Source: Caldilineaceae bacterium
GTDB lineage: Bacteria; Chloroflexota; Anaerolineae; Caldilineales; Caldilineaceae
Reading direction: 5' to 3'
Length of the DNA: 64,000 nucleotides
Assembly: GCA_022821545.1 (NCBI GenBank)
Contig: JAJEDJ010000047.1
Span: 58,368-122,367 of the forward strand
Part shown: piece by piece, positions 54,065 to 62,980 of the stretch
Numbering within the stretch: the stretch's first letter is position 1
Layout of the letters: each line of letters starts with the position of its first letter
The notes under the pieces: model-generated
Databases searched by the model: none
Told to the model about the DNA's origin: nothing
What the model saw: the letters and a program-made list of their open reading frames with translations, nothing else
Translations under genes and position numbers: made by a program

Positions 54065-54742
54065 CTACTTTCCTTTATGTTCGGAAACGGATGGGGGTCC
54101 CTCTGCTTCACCGTCCTCGAACTGTTCGCTCAGATCTCTGCGCAGCGCCGCGAGAGTGCGGAAATAAAGTGACTTGATCGCACCCTCGCTTTTCTGCATC
54201 AGCTCGCCGATCTCAATATTTGTCAGCTGGTCCCCGAATTTGTGGAAGAGAAGCCGCCGCCGTTCCTCCGGCAGCCGTTCGATCGCCGCCCACAAGGCCT
54301 CCTCCCCTTCCCGCCGCTCTGCTGCCGCCTCCGGCTCGTCCCGCCTTTCCGCCGGAAAGACCATTCCGTCGATCGGGACGAACGTGCGCCGCCCCTGATC
54401 GCGGCGCCAGTTGGCCACCAGATTGTGGGCGATGCGGAAAAGCCACGCCCCGAAGGGCAGCCCCCTGTCCTCGTAACTGTCCAACCGGTCCAGCGCCCGG
54501 TAAAAGATACGCGCTGTCAGGTCCTCCGTATCCTCGGCGTTCTGTACCCGGCTGTACACATACGAATAGATGCGATCAACGTAGCGTTCGTACAGTTCGC
54601 CAAACGCCTGCGTATCCTTCTTCGCCCGCGCCACCAGCGCCGATTCGATCGCCCTCTCCTCGTCCTGCGGATCAGGCGTTGTCCTTCCGGGGCGGCTTCC
54701 GTTGGCGCTCCTATCTGCTTCGTTGAGGGCGTTCCCGTTCAT
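54065..54742 (-). CDS. ECF-type sigma-70 family RNA polymerase sigma factor
   Basis: ECF sigma factors direct RNA polymerase to stress or envelope genes. The 225-residue protein has region 2 (FGELYERYVDRIYSYVYSRVQNAEDTEDLTARIFYRALDRLDSY, with the -10-binding GAWLFRIAHNLVANWRRDQ) and region 4 (IERLPEERRRLLFHKFGDQLTNIEIGELMQKSEGAIKSLYFRTLAALRRDL, with the helix-turn-helix). A 25-residue N-terminal extension is polar and probably disordered. The last gene of the pair codes a small membrane protein. No ribosome-binding site is obvious before the ATG at 54742. Confidence 0.93.
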   Translation of the reverse strand: MNGNALNEADRSANGSRPGRTTPDPQDEERAIESALVARAKKDTQAFGELYERYVDRIYSYVYSRVQNAEDTEDLTARIFYRALDRLDSYEDRGLPFGAWLFRIAHNLVANWRRDQGRRTFVPIDGMVFPAERRDEPEAAAERREGEEALWAAIERLPEERRRLLFHKFGDQLTNIEIGELMQKSEGAIKSLYFRTLAALRRDLSEQFEDGEAEGPPSVSEHKGK

Positions 54743-55091
54743 AATCTATAACACGCCGTCGCTGGAATCGTTGCGGAGCGAAAGCTGGAAAGGCCCTGCC
54801 AGCTGAACTGTCCAAGGCTGTCGTCCCTGTCTGCGACCGAATCCGAAAGCCTTCCGGTCCACTCTCCGCGCTCGCCCCTCTTGCACGCAGAGGGCGCAGA
54901 GGCAGCGCACAGCACCATTATAGAGAATCAGATGGTTCTGCGCCAAACTGAGCGAATTTTGCACTCCCGCACGCCGCACAACACGCGCAGGAGAGTCTCT
55001 CGCTTCTCACCCTCTTTACAGTCCGATCACAGTTCAGATTACTCGGATGAAGCGGCAGCCAACATTACCGACTGATCTTTGTCCCGATAGT
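54743..55091. other. Intergenic region, sigma factor / dnaN
   Basis: No gene, RNA or repeat was recognised. No TTATCCACA-type DnaA boxes were seen, so there is no sign that the chromosome origin lies here although dnaN is next to it. Confidence 0.5.
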
Positions 55092-55120
55092 TTGGCTTGC
55101 CATATCCGCTATGCTATATT
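55092..55120 (+). promoter_or_regulatory. Promoter of dnaN (with extended -10)
   Basis: TTGGCT, 17 bp, TATATT, preceded by TGC to form an extended -10. The leader would be about 85 nt. Confidence 0.7.
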
Positions 55121-55211
55121 TGATCAACGCTCCACCGCTTGGCTGTACGAGCGCGAACAATCTGACAATGTACCAAATTCGGAACAAATTCCTGGAGGAC
55201 GGGAGGCAAAA

Positions 55212-56426
55212 GTGCGCGTAAGCTGCTTTCAGGAGAATCTGTCGAAGGGCCTGTCGATCGTCGGTCGCGCGGTATCGTCGCGCAGTACATTGCCGGTTCT
55301 CGGCAACATTCTGCTGGAAGCGAAGGATGATCAGCTGCGTCTGGCCGCCACCAATCTGGAGATCGGCGTCAACTGCTGGATCGGCGCCCACATAGAGGAC
55401 GAAGGCGCCATTACCGTGCCGGCCCGCCTGCTGACCGAGTTCGTCAACAGCCTGCAGCCCGGCAAGATCGAGATGGAACTGTCCGTACGTACGCAGACAC
55501 TCCATCTGCGGTGCGGCAACTTCGACGTCAACATCAAAGGCATCGACGCGCAGGAGTTTCCCGTAATTCCCACTGTCGACAACGGCGACGGACCCGAAGA
55601 GACCGCCGAGGCTCTCGAAGGCCGCACGATCGCGCTCGAGACCGCCGGCCTGACCAAGATGATCGATCAGGTCGTCTTCGCCGCCGCGACCGATGAGAGC
55701 CGCCCGACCCTAACCGGCGTCGAAGTTACCTTTGCCAAGGAGCGCCTCGCGCTCGCCGCAACCGACGGCTACCGGCTCAGCGTGCGCAGCATCGAAGTCG
55801 AGGAGGCGTTCACCGACGACTTGGCGGTCGTCGTGCCGGCCCGCCATCTGAGCGAGTTGGGCCGCATTATCGTCGACGCCGAAGACGAAAGACCGGTCCA
55901 GGTTACCGTGACCCAGGCCCGCAACCAGATTCTGTTCCGCGTCTGGGGCAAGGGGGGCGAGACCCGCGGCGCCTTTCACCAGGTCGATCTGGTCAGCCAG
56001 CTGATTGCCGACCGCTTCCCCGACTACCGGGCCATCATCCCCAAGGGCCACAACACGCGTACAGTGGTCGGCACCGACGCTTTTCTCCAGGCCGTGCGCG
56101 TGGCCCAGCTGTTCGCCCGCGACAACGCCAATATCGTCCGCCTCAAGATTGAGCCCAACGGCGACAGCGGCGTCGGCAATCTCCATCTCACCGCCAGCAG
56201 CGCAGAGATGGGCAACAGCAAGAATGAGTTGGATGCAATGGTGGAAGGGGATGATCTGGAGATCGACTTCGACGTCCGCTACCTGATCGCCGTCCTCAGC
56301 CAGATCGACGAGGAACAGGTCGTCCTTGAAACCACCCAGTCCAACCGCCCCGGCACCATCCGGCCCCTCGGCCTCGGCGACGAAGAGTTCCTCCACGTCG
56401 TCATGCCCATGCATCCGCCGCGGTGA
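55212..56426 (+). CDS. dnaN: DNA polymerase III beta sliding clamp
   Basis: The clamp encircles DNA and tethers polymerase III. The 404-residue protein has three repeats of the clamp fold. Family blocks are FQENLSKGLSIVGRAVSSRSTLPVLGNILLEA, IDAQEFPVIPTVD, TDGYRLSVRSIE, VVPARHLSELGRI and RFPDYRAIIPKGH, and it ends with VMPMHPPR, the usual M-P-x-R type C-terminus. It is about 30 residues longer than the Escherichia coli protein because of small acidic insertions. The GTG at 55212 is chosen because GGGAGG lies 6 bp upstream; the frame is open to 55047 without family similarity. dnaA and recF are not next to it. Confidence 0.95.
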   Translation: MRVSCFQENLSKGLSIVGRAVSSRSTLPVLGNILLEAKDDQLRLAATNLEIGVNCWIGAHIEDEGAITVPARLLTEFVNSLQPGKIEMELSVRTQTLHLRCGNFDVNIKGIDAQEFPVIPTVDNGDGPEETAEALEGRTIALETAGLTKMIDQVVFAAATDESRPTLTGVEVTFAKERLALAATDGYRLSVRSIEVEEAFTDDLAVVVPARHLSELGRIIVDAEDERPVQVTVTQARNQILFRVWGKGGETRGAFHQVDLVSQLIADRFPDYRAIIPKGHNTRTVVGTDAFLQAVRVAQLFARDNANIVRLKIEPNGDSGVGNLHLTASSAEMGNSKNELDAMVEGDDLEIDFDVRYLIAVLSQIDEEQVVLETTQSNRPGTIRPLGLGDEEFLHVVMPMHPPR

Positions 56427-56449
56427 CCGGACGCACGCTCAAAGCCATA

Positions 56450-56569
56450 GCTGACCGGAGTCGCATCGACTCCGACCGCCATGGCCAATCTGTACGGCGT
56501 GATGTCCAGCGGTAGGAGGAACTCCTGATTGAGGATTTCTCCCGGATGAGTGGTAGGGAGCCTGCTCAT
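56450..56569 (-). pseudogene. HigA-type antitoxin remnant
   Basis: From an ATG at 56569 the first 35 residues read MSRLPTTHPGEILNQEFLLP, then LDITPYRLAMAVGV, the start of HigA antitoxins (THPGE..LEEFL.PL.IT.YRLA..IGV). After this the frame leaves the family and runs into dnaN antisense sequence. The DNA-binding recognition helix is missing, so it is a broken gene. No HigB toxin was seen next to it. Confidence 0.7.
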
Positions 56570-56583
56570 CGCTGGTTCTTCAA

Positions 56584-57465
56584 CTACTGATACCCGCCAA
56601 TTCCCAGCAGTTCCTGCGTCGCCGGGTCGGCCTCTTCGATCACCTTCTCCATCAGCCCGTTTTCCGGCCTGTCTCCAAACGGCGACCTTCGCATCCACGT
56701 CGGCCCGTAGCTCAGAATCAGCACGCGGCGCTTCTTGCCTTCGGCGCTCGTCGGCATCGCGCGATGCCACAGGTTGCCGTGCAGAAGCACGCAGGTTCCT
56801 GCCGGCGCCCGGATCTCCCGCTGGCCCGCCAGATCGCCGTACTCCTCCAGCGGCAGATCCTCGCCTGTATGCAGATGGGTACCCGGCGCCACCGCCAGCA
56901 GCCCGTTGGCGTCATTCAACTCGTCAAGATAGATCAGGCAGTCCAGCTTGTGCGGAAACGCGAAAAAAGGCGGCACCGGCTCCGTCATCCCCGGCTGATG
57001 GTGATGCCAGCGCGTAAACTGGACGGGCTGGCCCGGATAGCTGATGCGGGCCGCCAGCTGGCGAATGCGCACAAAGGGGCCGAGTACCGCCCGTGCCAGC
57101 GACAGAATCGGTTCATAGTTGATCAACATGTGAAAGTCGGCATGTTTGTCAAACAGATGACGCGGAATCCAGTCCCTGCCGCCCAACCGGCTGCCGTCGG
57201 CCGCTTCAAACTCCGCCTCTTCCACTTCGTCCAGCGCCCGGCGCAACATTTCCAACGGCTCGCCCTCGATCAAAGCCTCACGTACCAGGTAGCCGTCTTT
57301 CGCAAAATCCTCGATTTCAGCCTGTGAGGCCCAGACATCGAAACTCCGTTCACGCTCCTGGCCCTCGTTGTTGACCAGAATGTGATAAGAGATCGTGTGG
57401 TGTGCGAAAGAATCGTATTTGTCACGAATCTGGTCCTGGAGGCTGGTCATAGCGTTCGATTCCAT
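56584..57465 (-). CDS. PhyH-family enzyme 5, divergent metal site
   Basis: The 293-residue protein has the PhyH fold core (DCLIYLDELNDANGLLAVAPGTHL; APAGTCVLLHGNLWHRAMPT with the distal His). The first metal-binding motif does not read HxD: the matching place is FTRWHHHQPGMTEP, with three His followed by Gln. If the fold is right, an H-x-H/Q arrangement would replace the usual His-Asp pair, which suggests altered metal binding or a different use. The N-terminus is longer than in the other four PhyH proteins (about 85 residues before the core). The start at 57465 has AAGGAC about 8 bp upstream. Confidence 0.78.
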   Translation of the reverse strand: MESNAMTSLQDQIRDKYDSFAHHTISYHILVNNEGQERERSFDVWASQAEIEDFAKDGYLVREALIEGEPLEMLRRALDEVEEAEFEAADGSRLGGRDWIPRHLFDKHADFHMLINYEPILSLARAVLGPFVRIRQLAARISYPGQPVQFTRWHHHQPGMTEPVPPFFAFPHKLDCLIYLDELNDANGLLAVAPGTHLHTGEDLPLEEYGDLAGQREIRAPAGTCVLLHGNLWHRAMPTSAEGKKRRVLILSYGPTWMRRSPFGDRPENGLMEKVIEEADPATQELLGIGGYQ

Positions 57466-57534
57466 CGTTCTTAGTCCTTAGCCTGTATCGTCCGGTTGGC
57501 AAACTTGCGGCAGCGGCCGGTTCCTGTCCGCCGG

Positions 57535-58593
57535 TCACTGCGATTTCGCTTTTTCCAAGCGCGGTCCCTCCGGCGTGTCGTGTACCAGCCAGCCCAGCGC
57601 GCCGATCTCGTCCCGCAGGGCGTCGGCCTCCGCCCAGTTGCGCTTGGCGCGCGCGGCCTGGCGCTGTTCAGACAGGGCGAGAATCGGCTGCGGCGCCTCC
57701 TCCTCCTCCGGATTCTCAGCTGCGTCACGCAAAGCGCAAGCCCTCTGCCAGATCTCTCCCGGGATGCCGTCCTGCGGCGTCGGCGGCAGGCGCCAGTCCC
57801 CCAGCACCGTTGCGGGAAATCGCGACCCGCTACCGAACACCTGCTCGCCCTCCGATGTCAGCACGGTTGCGCCCCCCTGGCCCACAAGTTCGCACACCCC
57901 CGCCACAGGATCGATTACCACGCCGGTATTCTCGTCGATCCCCAATACCGTCACCGGGCGCGGCAGCAGCGACAGCAGTTCGTCGAAGCGAGGTTGACCC
58001 ATGTAACAATGGCTGGTGTCCAGTTCTTCACCGCCGTCGTTGTTGTTCCAGTGGGGTATGACGCTCAGCCGCAATCCAAAGTCTGTGAAAAAGGCCAAGC
58101 CTTCGATCCAGTGGAGGTCCTCGCCAACCTTGTAAATTTCATAGACCGGCAGCGTGTAGCGGCCGGACGCGACCGTTGTGGCGCTGGAAAAGCAGATCGC
58201 GCCGCCCAGCCGGTGCCGCGCCCGCAACGCGTGCCAGGCGTAACTGTCGCGCAACTGGCGTACCGCGTAGGAAGGACTACCCGGGCCCATGAAAAGATAG
58301 CTGCTTTCCAATAGTGGACCTGCAATTTCAGGGTCGTCGGGATCAAACTCTGTGCCCCGCTTGCGCGCCGGTACGATCGAAATCTGTGGGGAAAAATTGC
58401 GCAGATGACGTTCCAGATAAGCGCCGACCTTCCCCGCCACCGCGGGCGAATTCAGTTCAAAACCGGCCGGCGTCTCCAATATGGCAACCCGAACCGGCGC
58501 CGGCAGTTCGCGCATCACCCGCTCATGAATCCGGTAGGCCCCCGGCGCCGTCTCTCCAGAACCAAAGAGAGCTATCAGGCCAAACTCCCTCAT
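57535..58593 (-). CDS. S51-like (class I glutamine-amidotransferase-fold) protein with CysS-type C-terminal tail
   Basis: Residues 1-290 resemble the S51/cyanophycinase-type fold: LIALFGSGETAPG at the start, AILETPAGFELNS and SYLFMGPGSPSYAVRQL. The expected nucleophile elbow reads GAICFSSATTVASG, close to but not the GTSAGA of the family. IPHWNNNDGGEELDTSHCYMG and LGIDENTGVVID are also typical. Residues 302-352 (LALSEQRQAARAKRNWAEADALRDEIGALGW, ending VHDTPEGPRLEK) match the C-terminal helical pair of cysteinyl-tRNA synthetases. The frame is unbroken, so this is a fusion. The start at 58593 follows an AAAGGGGG site. Confidence 0.78.
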   Translation of the reverse strand: MREFGLIALFGSGETAPGAYRIHERVMRELPAPVRVAILETPAGFELNSPAVAGKVGAYLERHLRNFSPQISIVPARKRGTEFDPDDPEIAGPLLESSYLFMGPGSPSYAVRQLRDSYAWHALRARHRLGGAICFSSATTVASGRYTLPVYEIYKVGEDLHWIEGLAFFTDFGLRLSVIPHWNNNDGGEELDTSHCYMGQPRFDELLSLLPRPVTVLGIDENTGVVIDPVAGVCELVGQGGATVLTSEGEQVFGSGSRFPATVLGDWRLPPTPQDGIPGEIWQRACALRDAAENPEEEEAPQPILALSEQRQAARAKRNWAEADALRDEIGALGWLVHDTPEGPRLEKAKSQ

Positions 58594-58754
58594 CGCATCC
58601 CCCTTTCCACCCAGCTTCTCCGCCCGCAGCCCGCCCTATTTTGGCCAACCGGCAACGGGCAAGCAGCAATGACACCGGCACGCAAACTTTACGCTGTTTC
58701 GGGGTCTCTCGCCATCCTGTCCCCTTTGGAATCTCTCCGGGCGCAAGTCTGTTG

Positions 58755-58763
58755 TGCTATACT
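58755..58763 (+). promoter_or_regulatory. Extended -10 element upstream of the spermidine-synthase-like gene
   Basis: TGCTATACT, 54 bp before the ATG. No good -35. Confidence 0.45.
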
Positions 58764-58817
58764 GTTGCGGCAGTTCCGTGGGCGTTACCGCAGCTACCAG
58801 GATCGTGTCGCTCCTGT

Positions 58818-60461
58818 ATGAAAACCTTTGTCTTCCGGATGCTCGTCTTCACGGCGGGCGCAGTAACCCTCGGCGTCGAGCTGAGCGCCGCCCGTCTGCT
58901 GGAACCCTGGTTCGGAAACAGCCAGATCGTGTGGGCCGCCTTGATCGGCCTCATCCTGTCCTACCTGGCAATAGGCGCCTGGTTGGGCGGGAAACTGGCG
59001 GACCGCTTCCCCAGCCTCGGCGGGCTGCTGACGATCGTGACCCTGGCCGGCCTGGGCGTCGCGCTCACGCCGACCGTCAGTCCGCCCATACTGCGCCTGG
59101 CAGCGGTGGGGCTGAACGACTATGTTCCAGGGCTGCTCGCAGGCGCGCTGCTCGTCGTCCTGCTGCTCTTCAGCTTGCCCGTAATCCTCTTGGGGGCGGT
59201 CAGCCCGTGGGCCGTGCGCCTGGCGGTGACCGACCTGCAGCAGACGGGCCGTGTGGCCGGACACCTCTATGCCATTGGCGCCTGCGGCAGCATCATCGGC
59301 ACTTTTCTGCCCGTTCTCTGGCTGATCCCCTCCTACGGAACCCGCTGGAGTTTCTACCTGCTGGCGCTCTGGCTACTGGCCGTCACACTGCTGGCAGCGC
59401 TCCTGCACGGGCGCAGCCGGCGCCTTCCCGGCCTGGCGCTGCTCGCACTGGGCGCAACCCTGGCCCTGGCTCTCACCGACCCCGGAAGCGTGCGCGCCCA
59501 CTGGGACAGCCGCGATGACAGCCCAATTCTATACGAAGACGAGTCTCTCTACAACTATATCCTCGTTCGGGCATGGGGCAGCGAGCGCCACCTTCAGCTT
59601 AACGAAGGCGTTGGCATCCACAGCGTCTACCACCCCGACAGCCTGCTCAGCCAGGGCATATGGGACTATTTCCTGCTGGCCCCTTTCTTTCGACCTGACG
59701 GCAGGCTCGGCCCCCACGAGCGCGTCCTTGTCATCGGGCTGGCCGCCGGCACCGCGCCCCATCTGTACACGCATATCTACGGCCCGCTTGACATTGTCGG
59801 CGTCGAACTGGATCCTCAGATTATCGCAGTAGGGCGGCGTTACTTTGACATGACTCAACCCAATCTGACGGCTGTAGCGGCCGACGGCCGCCGCTGGCTG
59901 CTTGAACAGCCCGAAGACGAAATCTTCGACATCGTACTGGTGGACGCCTACCGGCCGCCCTATATTCCGTTCCACCTCACAACTGTGGAGTTTTTTCAGC
60001 TGGCGCGCAGGCATATGAGCGAGCAGGCGGTCCTGATGATCAATGCAGGTCGTTCTCCGACCGATTATGCGCTCGTCGACGCCCTCGCCGCCACACTTGC
60101 CGCAGTTTTCCCTTTCGTACTGATCATAGACGAGCCGGGGCCGCCCGACGATCTGGGCAACTCCCTTGTCCTCGCCGCCAACCATCCGGCGACCAGGGAA
60201 GCCTTTACAGCCAATGTGACGGCCATGCCCTCTTCACTTCCGCACCAATTCCGCCGGTTCGCGCTCGAGGTAGCCGGTTGCGCCAGCGAATTTTCTTGCA
60301 ATCGCGAGATGTCCCGCGTGCGCACCGCTGACCCGCCCGCGGGCACGCCCGTATTCACCGACGACCGGGCGCCGGTCGAACAGCTGGTGCATGGAATCAT
60401 CTGGAGTTTCCTCCGCAGCAGAACAGAACAGCTGGAGCCGGCACATTCCACAGATGGCTGA
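58818..60461 (+). CDS. Membrane-fused spermidine-synthase-like protein
   Basis: The 547-residue protein has seven to eight hydrophobic helices in residues 5-220 (MLVFTAGAVTLGVELSAARLLEPWFG, then LIGLILSYLAIGAWLGGKLADRF ...). This is the pattern of fused MFS/SpeE-like proteins. A class I methyltransferase-type fold follows at about 300-510, with ERVLVIGLAAGTAPHLYTHIYG, DIVGVELDPQIIAVGRRYFDM and IFDIVLVDAYRPPYIPFHLTTVEFFQL. The Asp and Glu patterns of true spermidine synthase are only partly kept, so the substrate may be different. The ATG at 58818 removes an upstream frame overlapping the divergent gene. Confidence 0.82.
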   Translation: MKTFVFRMLVFTAGAVTLGVELSAARLLEPWFGNSQIVWAALIGLILSYLAIGAWLGGKLADRFPSLGGLLTIVTLAGLGVALTPTVSPPILRLAAVGLNDYVPGLLAGALLVVLLLFSLPVILLGAVSPWAVRLAVTDLQQTGRVAGHLYAIGACGSIIGTFLPVLWLIPSYGTRWSFYLLALWLLAVTLLAALLHGRSRRLPGLALLALGATLALALTDPGSVRAHWDSRDDSPILYEDESLYNYILVRAWGSERHLQLNEGVGIHSVYHPDSLLSQGIWDYFLLAPFFRPDGRLGPHERVLVIGLAAGTAPHLYTHIYGPLDIVGVELDPQIIAVGRRYFDMTQPNLTAVAADGRRWLLEQPEDEIFDIVLVDAYRPPYIPFHLTTVEFFQLARRHMSEQAVLMINAGRSPTDYALVDALAATLAAVFPFVLIIDEPGPPDDLGNSLVLAANHPATREAFTANVTAMPSSLPHQFRRFALEVAGCASEFSCNREMSRVRTADPPAGTPVFTDDRAPVEQLVHGIIWSFLRSRTEQLEPAHSTDG

Positions 60462-60484
60462 CCGCCGGTCACAGGCCATAGCAA

Positions 60485-60524
60485 GCGAGCAACACAGAGC
60501 GAGAAAGAGAGAGCGAGCAACACA
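60485..60524 (+). repeat. 12-bp direct repeat in the PIG-L leader
   Basis: GCGAGCAACACA occurs at 60485-60496 and 60513-60524, just before the PIG-L ATG at 60527. Confidence 0.6.
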
Positions 60525-60526
60525 AT

Positions 60527-61408
60527 ATGACCAATTCACGCACTCTACTGGGCGTCTTCGCCCATCCTGATGACGAGAGCTTCGGGCCGGGCGGAACGCT
60601 GGCTCGCTACGCCGCCGAAGGCGTGCAGGTGCATGTCATCATCGCCACCGACGGCGACGCCGGCTCCGTAACCGAGAGCCACCAAAACCAGAGTGAACGC
60701 ACGCTGGCGCAGGTACGGAGCGAAGAACTCGCCCGCGCTGCCGTCGAGCTGGGCGTCACCAGCATCTGGAACCTGCCCTACCGCGACAGCGGCATGCGCG
60801 GCTCGCCGGACAATGAGCACCCCCGGTCGCTCGTGCAGCAGCCGGTTGAACGGCTGGTGCATGAGCTGATCGACTACTTCCGCCGCTTGAAACCGCAGGT
60901 CGCCATTACCCACGATCCCTACGGCGGCTACGGCCACCCTGATCACATTCGCTGCTGTGAGGCCGTGACGGCGGCCTTCTATGCCGCGGGACAGGCGGAC
61001 GCGTCGAACGCAGATCGTACCGGGGTCGGCCTGCCTCCCCACGCGGCCCAGAAACTCTATTACTCCAGCTTCGACAAACGCATGCTTCGCTGGGTCGTCA
61101 GATTCATGCAGCTGACAGGCCGCAACCCCCGCCAGGTCGGCCGCAATCAAGACGTCGACCTTGTCCAGATCGCCGGCTGGGAGACCCCAATTCACGCTCG
61201 CATTGATGTGCGCGCCTTCCTCGACCATAAAGAACGGGCCAGCCGCGCCCATGCCAGCCAGTACAGCGGCGGCCCATCCACGCTGCGCGCGCTGCCGCAG
61301 CCTCTGCGCCGCAGGCTGTCCCGCTTCGAAAACTACACGCGCGCCTTTCCCGCCCCCAGCGCCTACCAGGAGCCGGACCTGTTCCACAACGTAATCTGGC
61401 AGAAATAA
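60527..61408 (+). CDS. PIG-L/LmbE-type zinc-dependent deacetylase
   Basis: PIG-L enzymes remove N-acetyl groups from sugars such as GlcNAc-inositol or GlcNAc-malate. The 293-residue protein has the zinc motif FAHPDDESFGPGG at the start and the distal ligand in HDPYGGYGHPDHI. The length and the EGVQVHVIIATDGDAG block fit the mycothiol/bacillithiol-type branch (MshB, BshB). The substrate cannot be fixed from sequence. It lies 65 bp after the membrane-fused SpeE-like gene on the same strand. Confidence 0.9.
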   Translation: MTNSRTLLGVFAHPDDESFGPGGTLARYAAEGVQVHVIIATDGDAGSVTESHQNQSERTLAQVRSEELARAAVELGVTSIWNLPYRDSGMRGSPDNEHPRSLVQQPVERLVHELIDYFRRLKPQVAITHDPYGGYGHPDHIRCCEAVTAAFYAAGQADASNADRTGVGLPPHAAQKLYYSSFDKRMLRWVVRFMQLTGRNPRQVGRNQDVDLVQIAGWETPIHARIDVRAFLDHKERASRAHASQYSGGPSTLRALPQPLRRRLSRFENYTRAFPAPSAYQEPDLFHNVIWQK

Positions 61409-61668
61409 GAAGGTCCGGCGCCCGTAAGCGAATTTCTGCTTCCATAAGAGTTCGGATGGCGGAGCGGCGATGCCGGCTCCTCGCTTCTGCCAGTTTTTTC
61501 CGTTGCGGGGTTCCATCTGCACGCGAAACTTTGGTTTCGTCAAATTCGTAGTGTACGATCAGGCTGGAGCCCGCCGGTCCACGAGTCAAACTCCACGTTT
61601 CATCCATTTGATGACGTGGTGTCGTTGGGAAAACCATCGAATTCGGATAACCCTCCAGGAGTTGAGAA

Positions 61669-62916
61669 ATGAATCTTCCAAAAAGACCCACACGCTGGCT
61701 GGCAGTGGCGTTCATGGCCTTTCTGACACTGGCCGTTTCCAGCGCCGCGCTCGCCGCTGAATTTGCCGGCGACGACTCCTACCGCCTCGCCGAAGGAGAG
61801 ATTGTCGATGATGATCTCTACGTTGCCGCCACAGAGATCTACATCGATGGCACTGTCAAAGGTGATCTTATCGCCGGCGCCTCCTACATAGAGATCGGCC
61901 CAACCGGAATTGTCGAAGGGGACCTGTGGGCTGCGGCCGCCGGAATCGTGATTCACGGCACGGTCCTGGACGATCTGCGTGCTGCCGGCAGCGGCGTCGA
62001 ACTCACGGGAACCGTCGCCGATGATGCCTTCGTCGGCGCTGGCAGCGGTCAGACAACCTTTCCGACCGGCGTTGGTTCACAGGCGATAACGGGCGGCTTG
62101 AACGTCACTGGAGAAGTTGGCGGTGACATTCACGTCGGCGCTGGGGAAGCCGATATTTCGGGCGTCATCGGCGGCGACTTTTTCGGCGCTCTGGGGATGC
62201 TTTATCTTTCCGGCACAGTCGGCGGCGACGTCGATATCCAGGTCGGGGAGTTCAGCGTCACTGATGCCGCCCGCATCGGCGGCGAATTGAGTTACGCGGC
62301 GCCTGAGCAACGTCAGATCCCTGCCGGCGTCGCCCGCGACATCCAATATGAGGCGCCGCCCACCTCCGACTCCGCCGGAGGCACCGCTGTCGGGACCGTC
62401 TTCGGTTGGATCTTCCGCACGCTCGCCATTGGCATAGGCTTCGCCATTCTGGGCTGGCTGCTGATGCGCCTCCGGCCCAATATCCTGGTCCGACCTGCCG
62501 CCGCGATTCGGTCAAATCCGGTCGAGACCGGGCTGTACGGACTTCTGGCCGCAGTGGTGTTGATCTTCATTCCTATCGTGTCGCTCATTCTGGTCGCCTT
62601 TACCTGGGCCTTCTGGGGCGTCCTTCCCGGAATCGTCATGTTTATCTTTTTGGTCGCCTCGTCGGGCCTGGTCTGGTTTCTCAGCCCCCTGTTCACAGGC
62701 TACTGGCTGGGAGAGAAGATCGGCGAGCGGCTTGAGGGAAGTTACAGTCCCTTCCTGCTCCTCCTGATAGGTGGGCTCCTGATCGTCGTGCTGGGCCGGA
62801 TTCCTGTCCTCGGCTGGCTCGTCTACCTGCTTAGCTTCCTACTGGCCCTCGGCGGGCTCCTGCGCAGCGGGGCCGCGACCGGCGAACGTCCGGCAGAGAC
62901 GGCCGTGGTATCCTGA
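61669..62916 (+). CDS. Bactofilin-like repeat protein with C-terminal membrane domain
   Basis: The 415-residue protein begins with a signal peptide (WLAVAFMAFLTLAVSSAALAAE). Residues about 30-225 consist of short beta-strand turns of the type GTVKGDLIAGASYIEI, a right-handed beta-helix similar to bactofilin/polymer-forming domains. Four hydrophobic helices follow from about 245 to 400, interrupted by a basic loop (MRLRPNILVRPAAAIRSNPVETG). Proteins of this layout are common in environmental bacteria and are of unknown function; a role in the envelope is likely. The ATG has an AGGAG site 8 bp upstream. Confidence 0.78.
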   Translation: MNLPKRPTRWLAVAFMAFLTLAVSSAALAAEFAGDDSYRLAEGEIVDDDLYVAATEIYIDGTVKGDLIAGASYIEIGPTGIVEGDLWAAAAGIVIHGTVLDDLRAAGSGVELTGTVADDAFVGAGSGQTTFPTGVGSQAITGGLNVTGEVGGDIHVGAGEADISGVIGGDFFGALGMLYLSGTVGGDVDIQVGEFSVTDAARIGGELSYAAPEQRQIPAGVARDIQYEAPPTSDSAGGTAVGTVFGWIFRTLAIGIGFAILGWLLMRLRPNILVRPAAAIRSNPVETGLYGLLAAVVLIFIPIVSLILVAFTWAFWGVLPGIVMFIFLVASSGLVWFLSPLFTGYWLGEKIGERLEGSYSPFLLLLIGGLLIVVLGRIPVLGWLVYLLSFLLALGGLLRSGAATGERPAETAVVS

Positions 62917-62980
62917 TTCCCGGCCATTGAGCCGTCTAATCCGGTCATGGTAGCCTTGCAACTCACGGTTCTCACCGCCT

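Noticed and set aside
54743..55211. Chromosome origin next to dnaN
   Set aside because: No cluster of TTATNCACA-type DnaA boxes, no AT-rich block and no dnaA gene.
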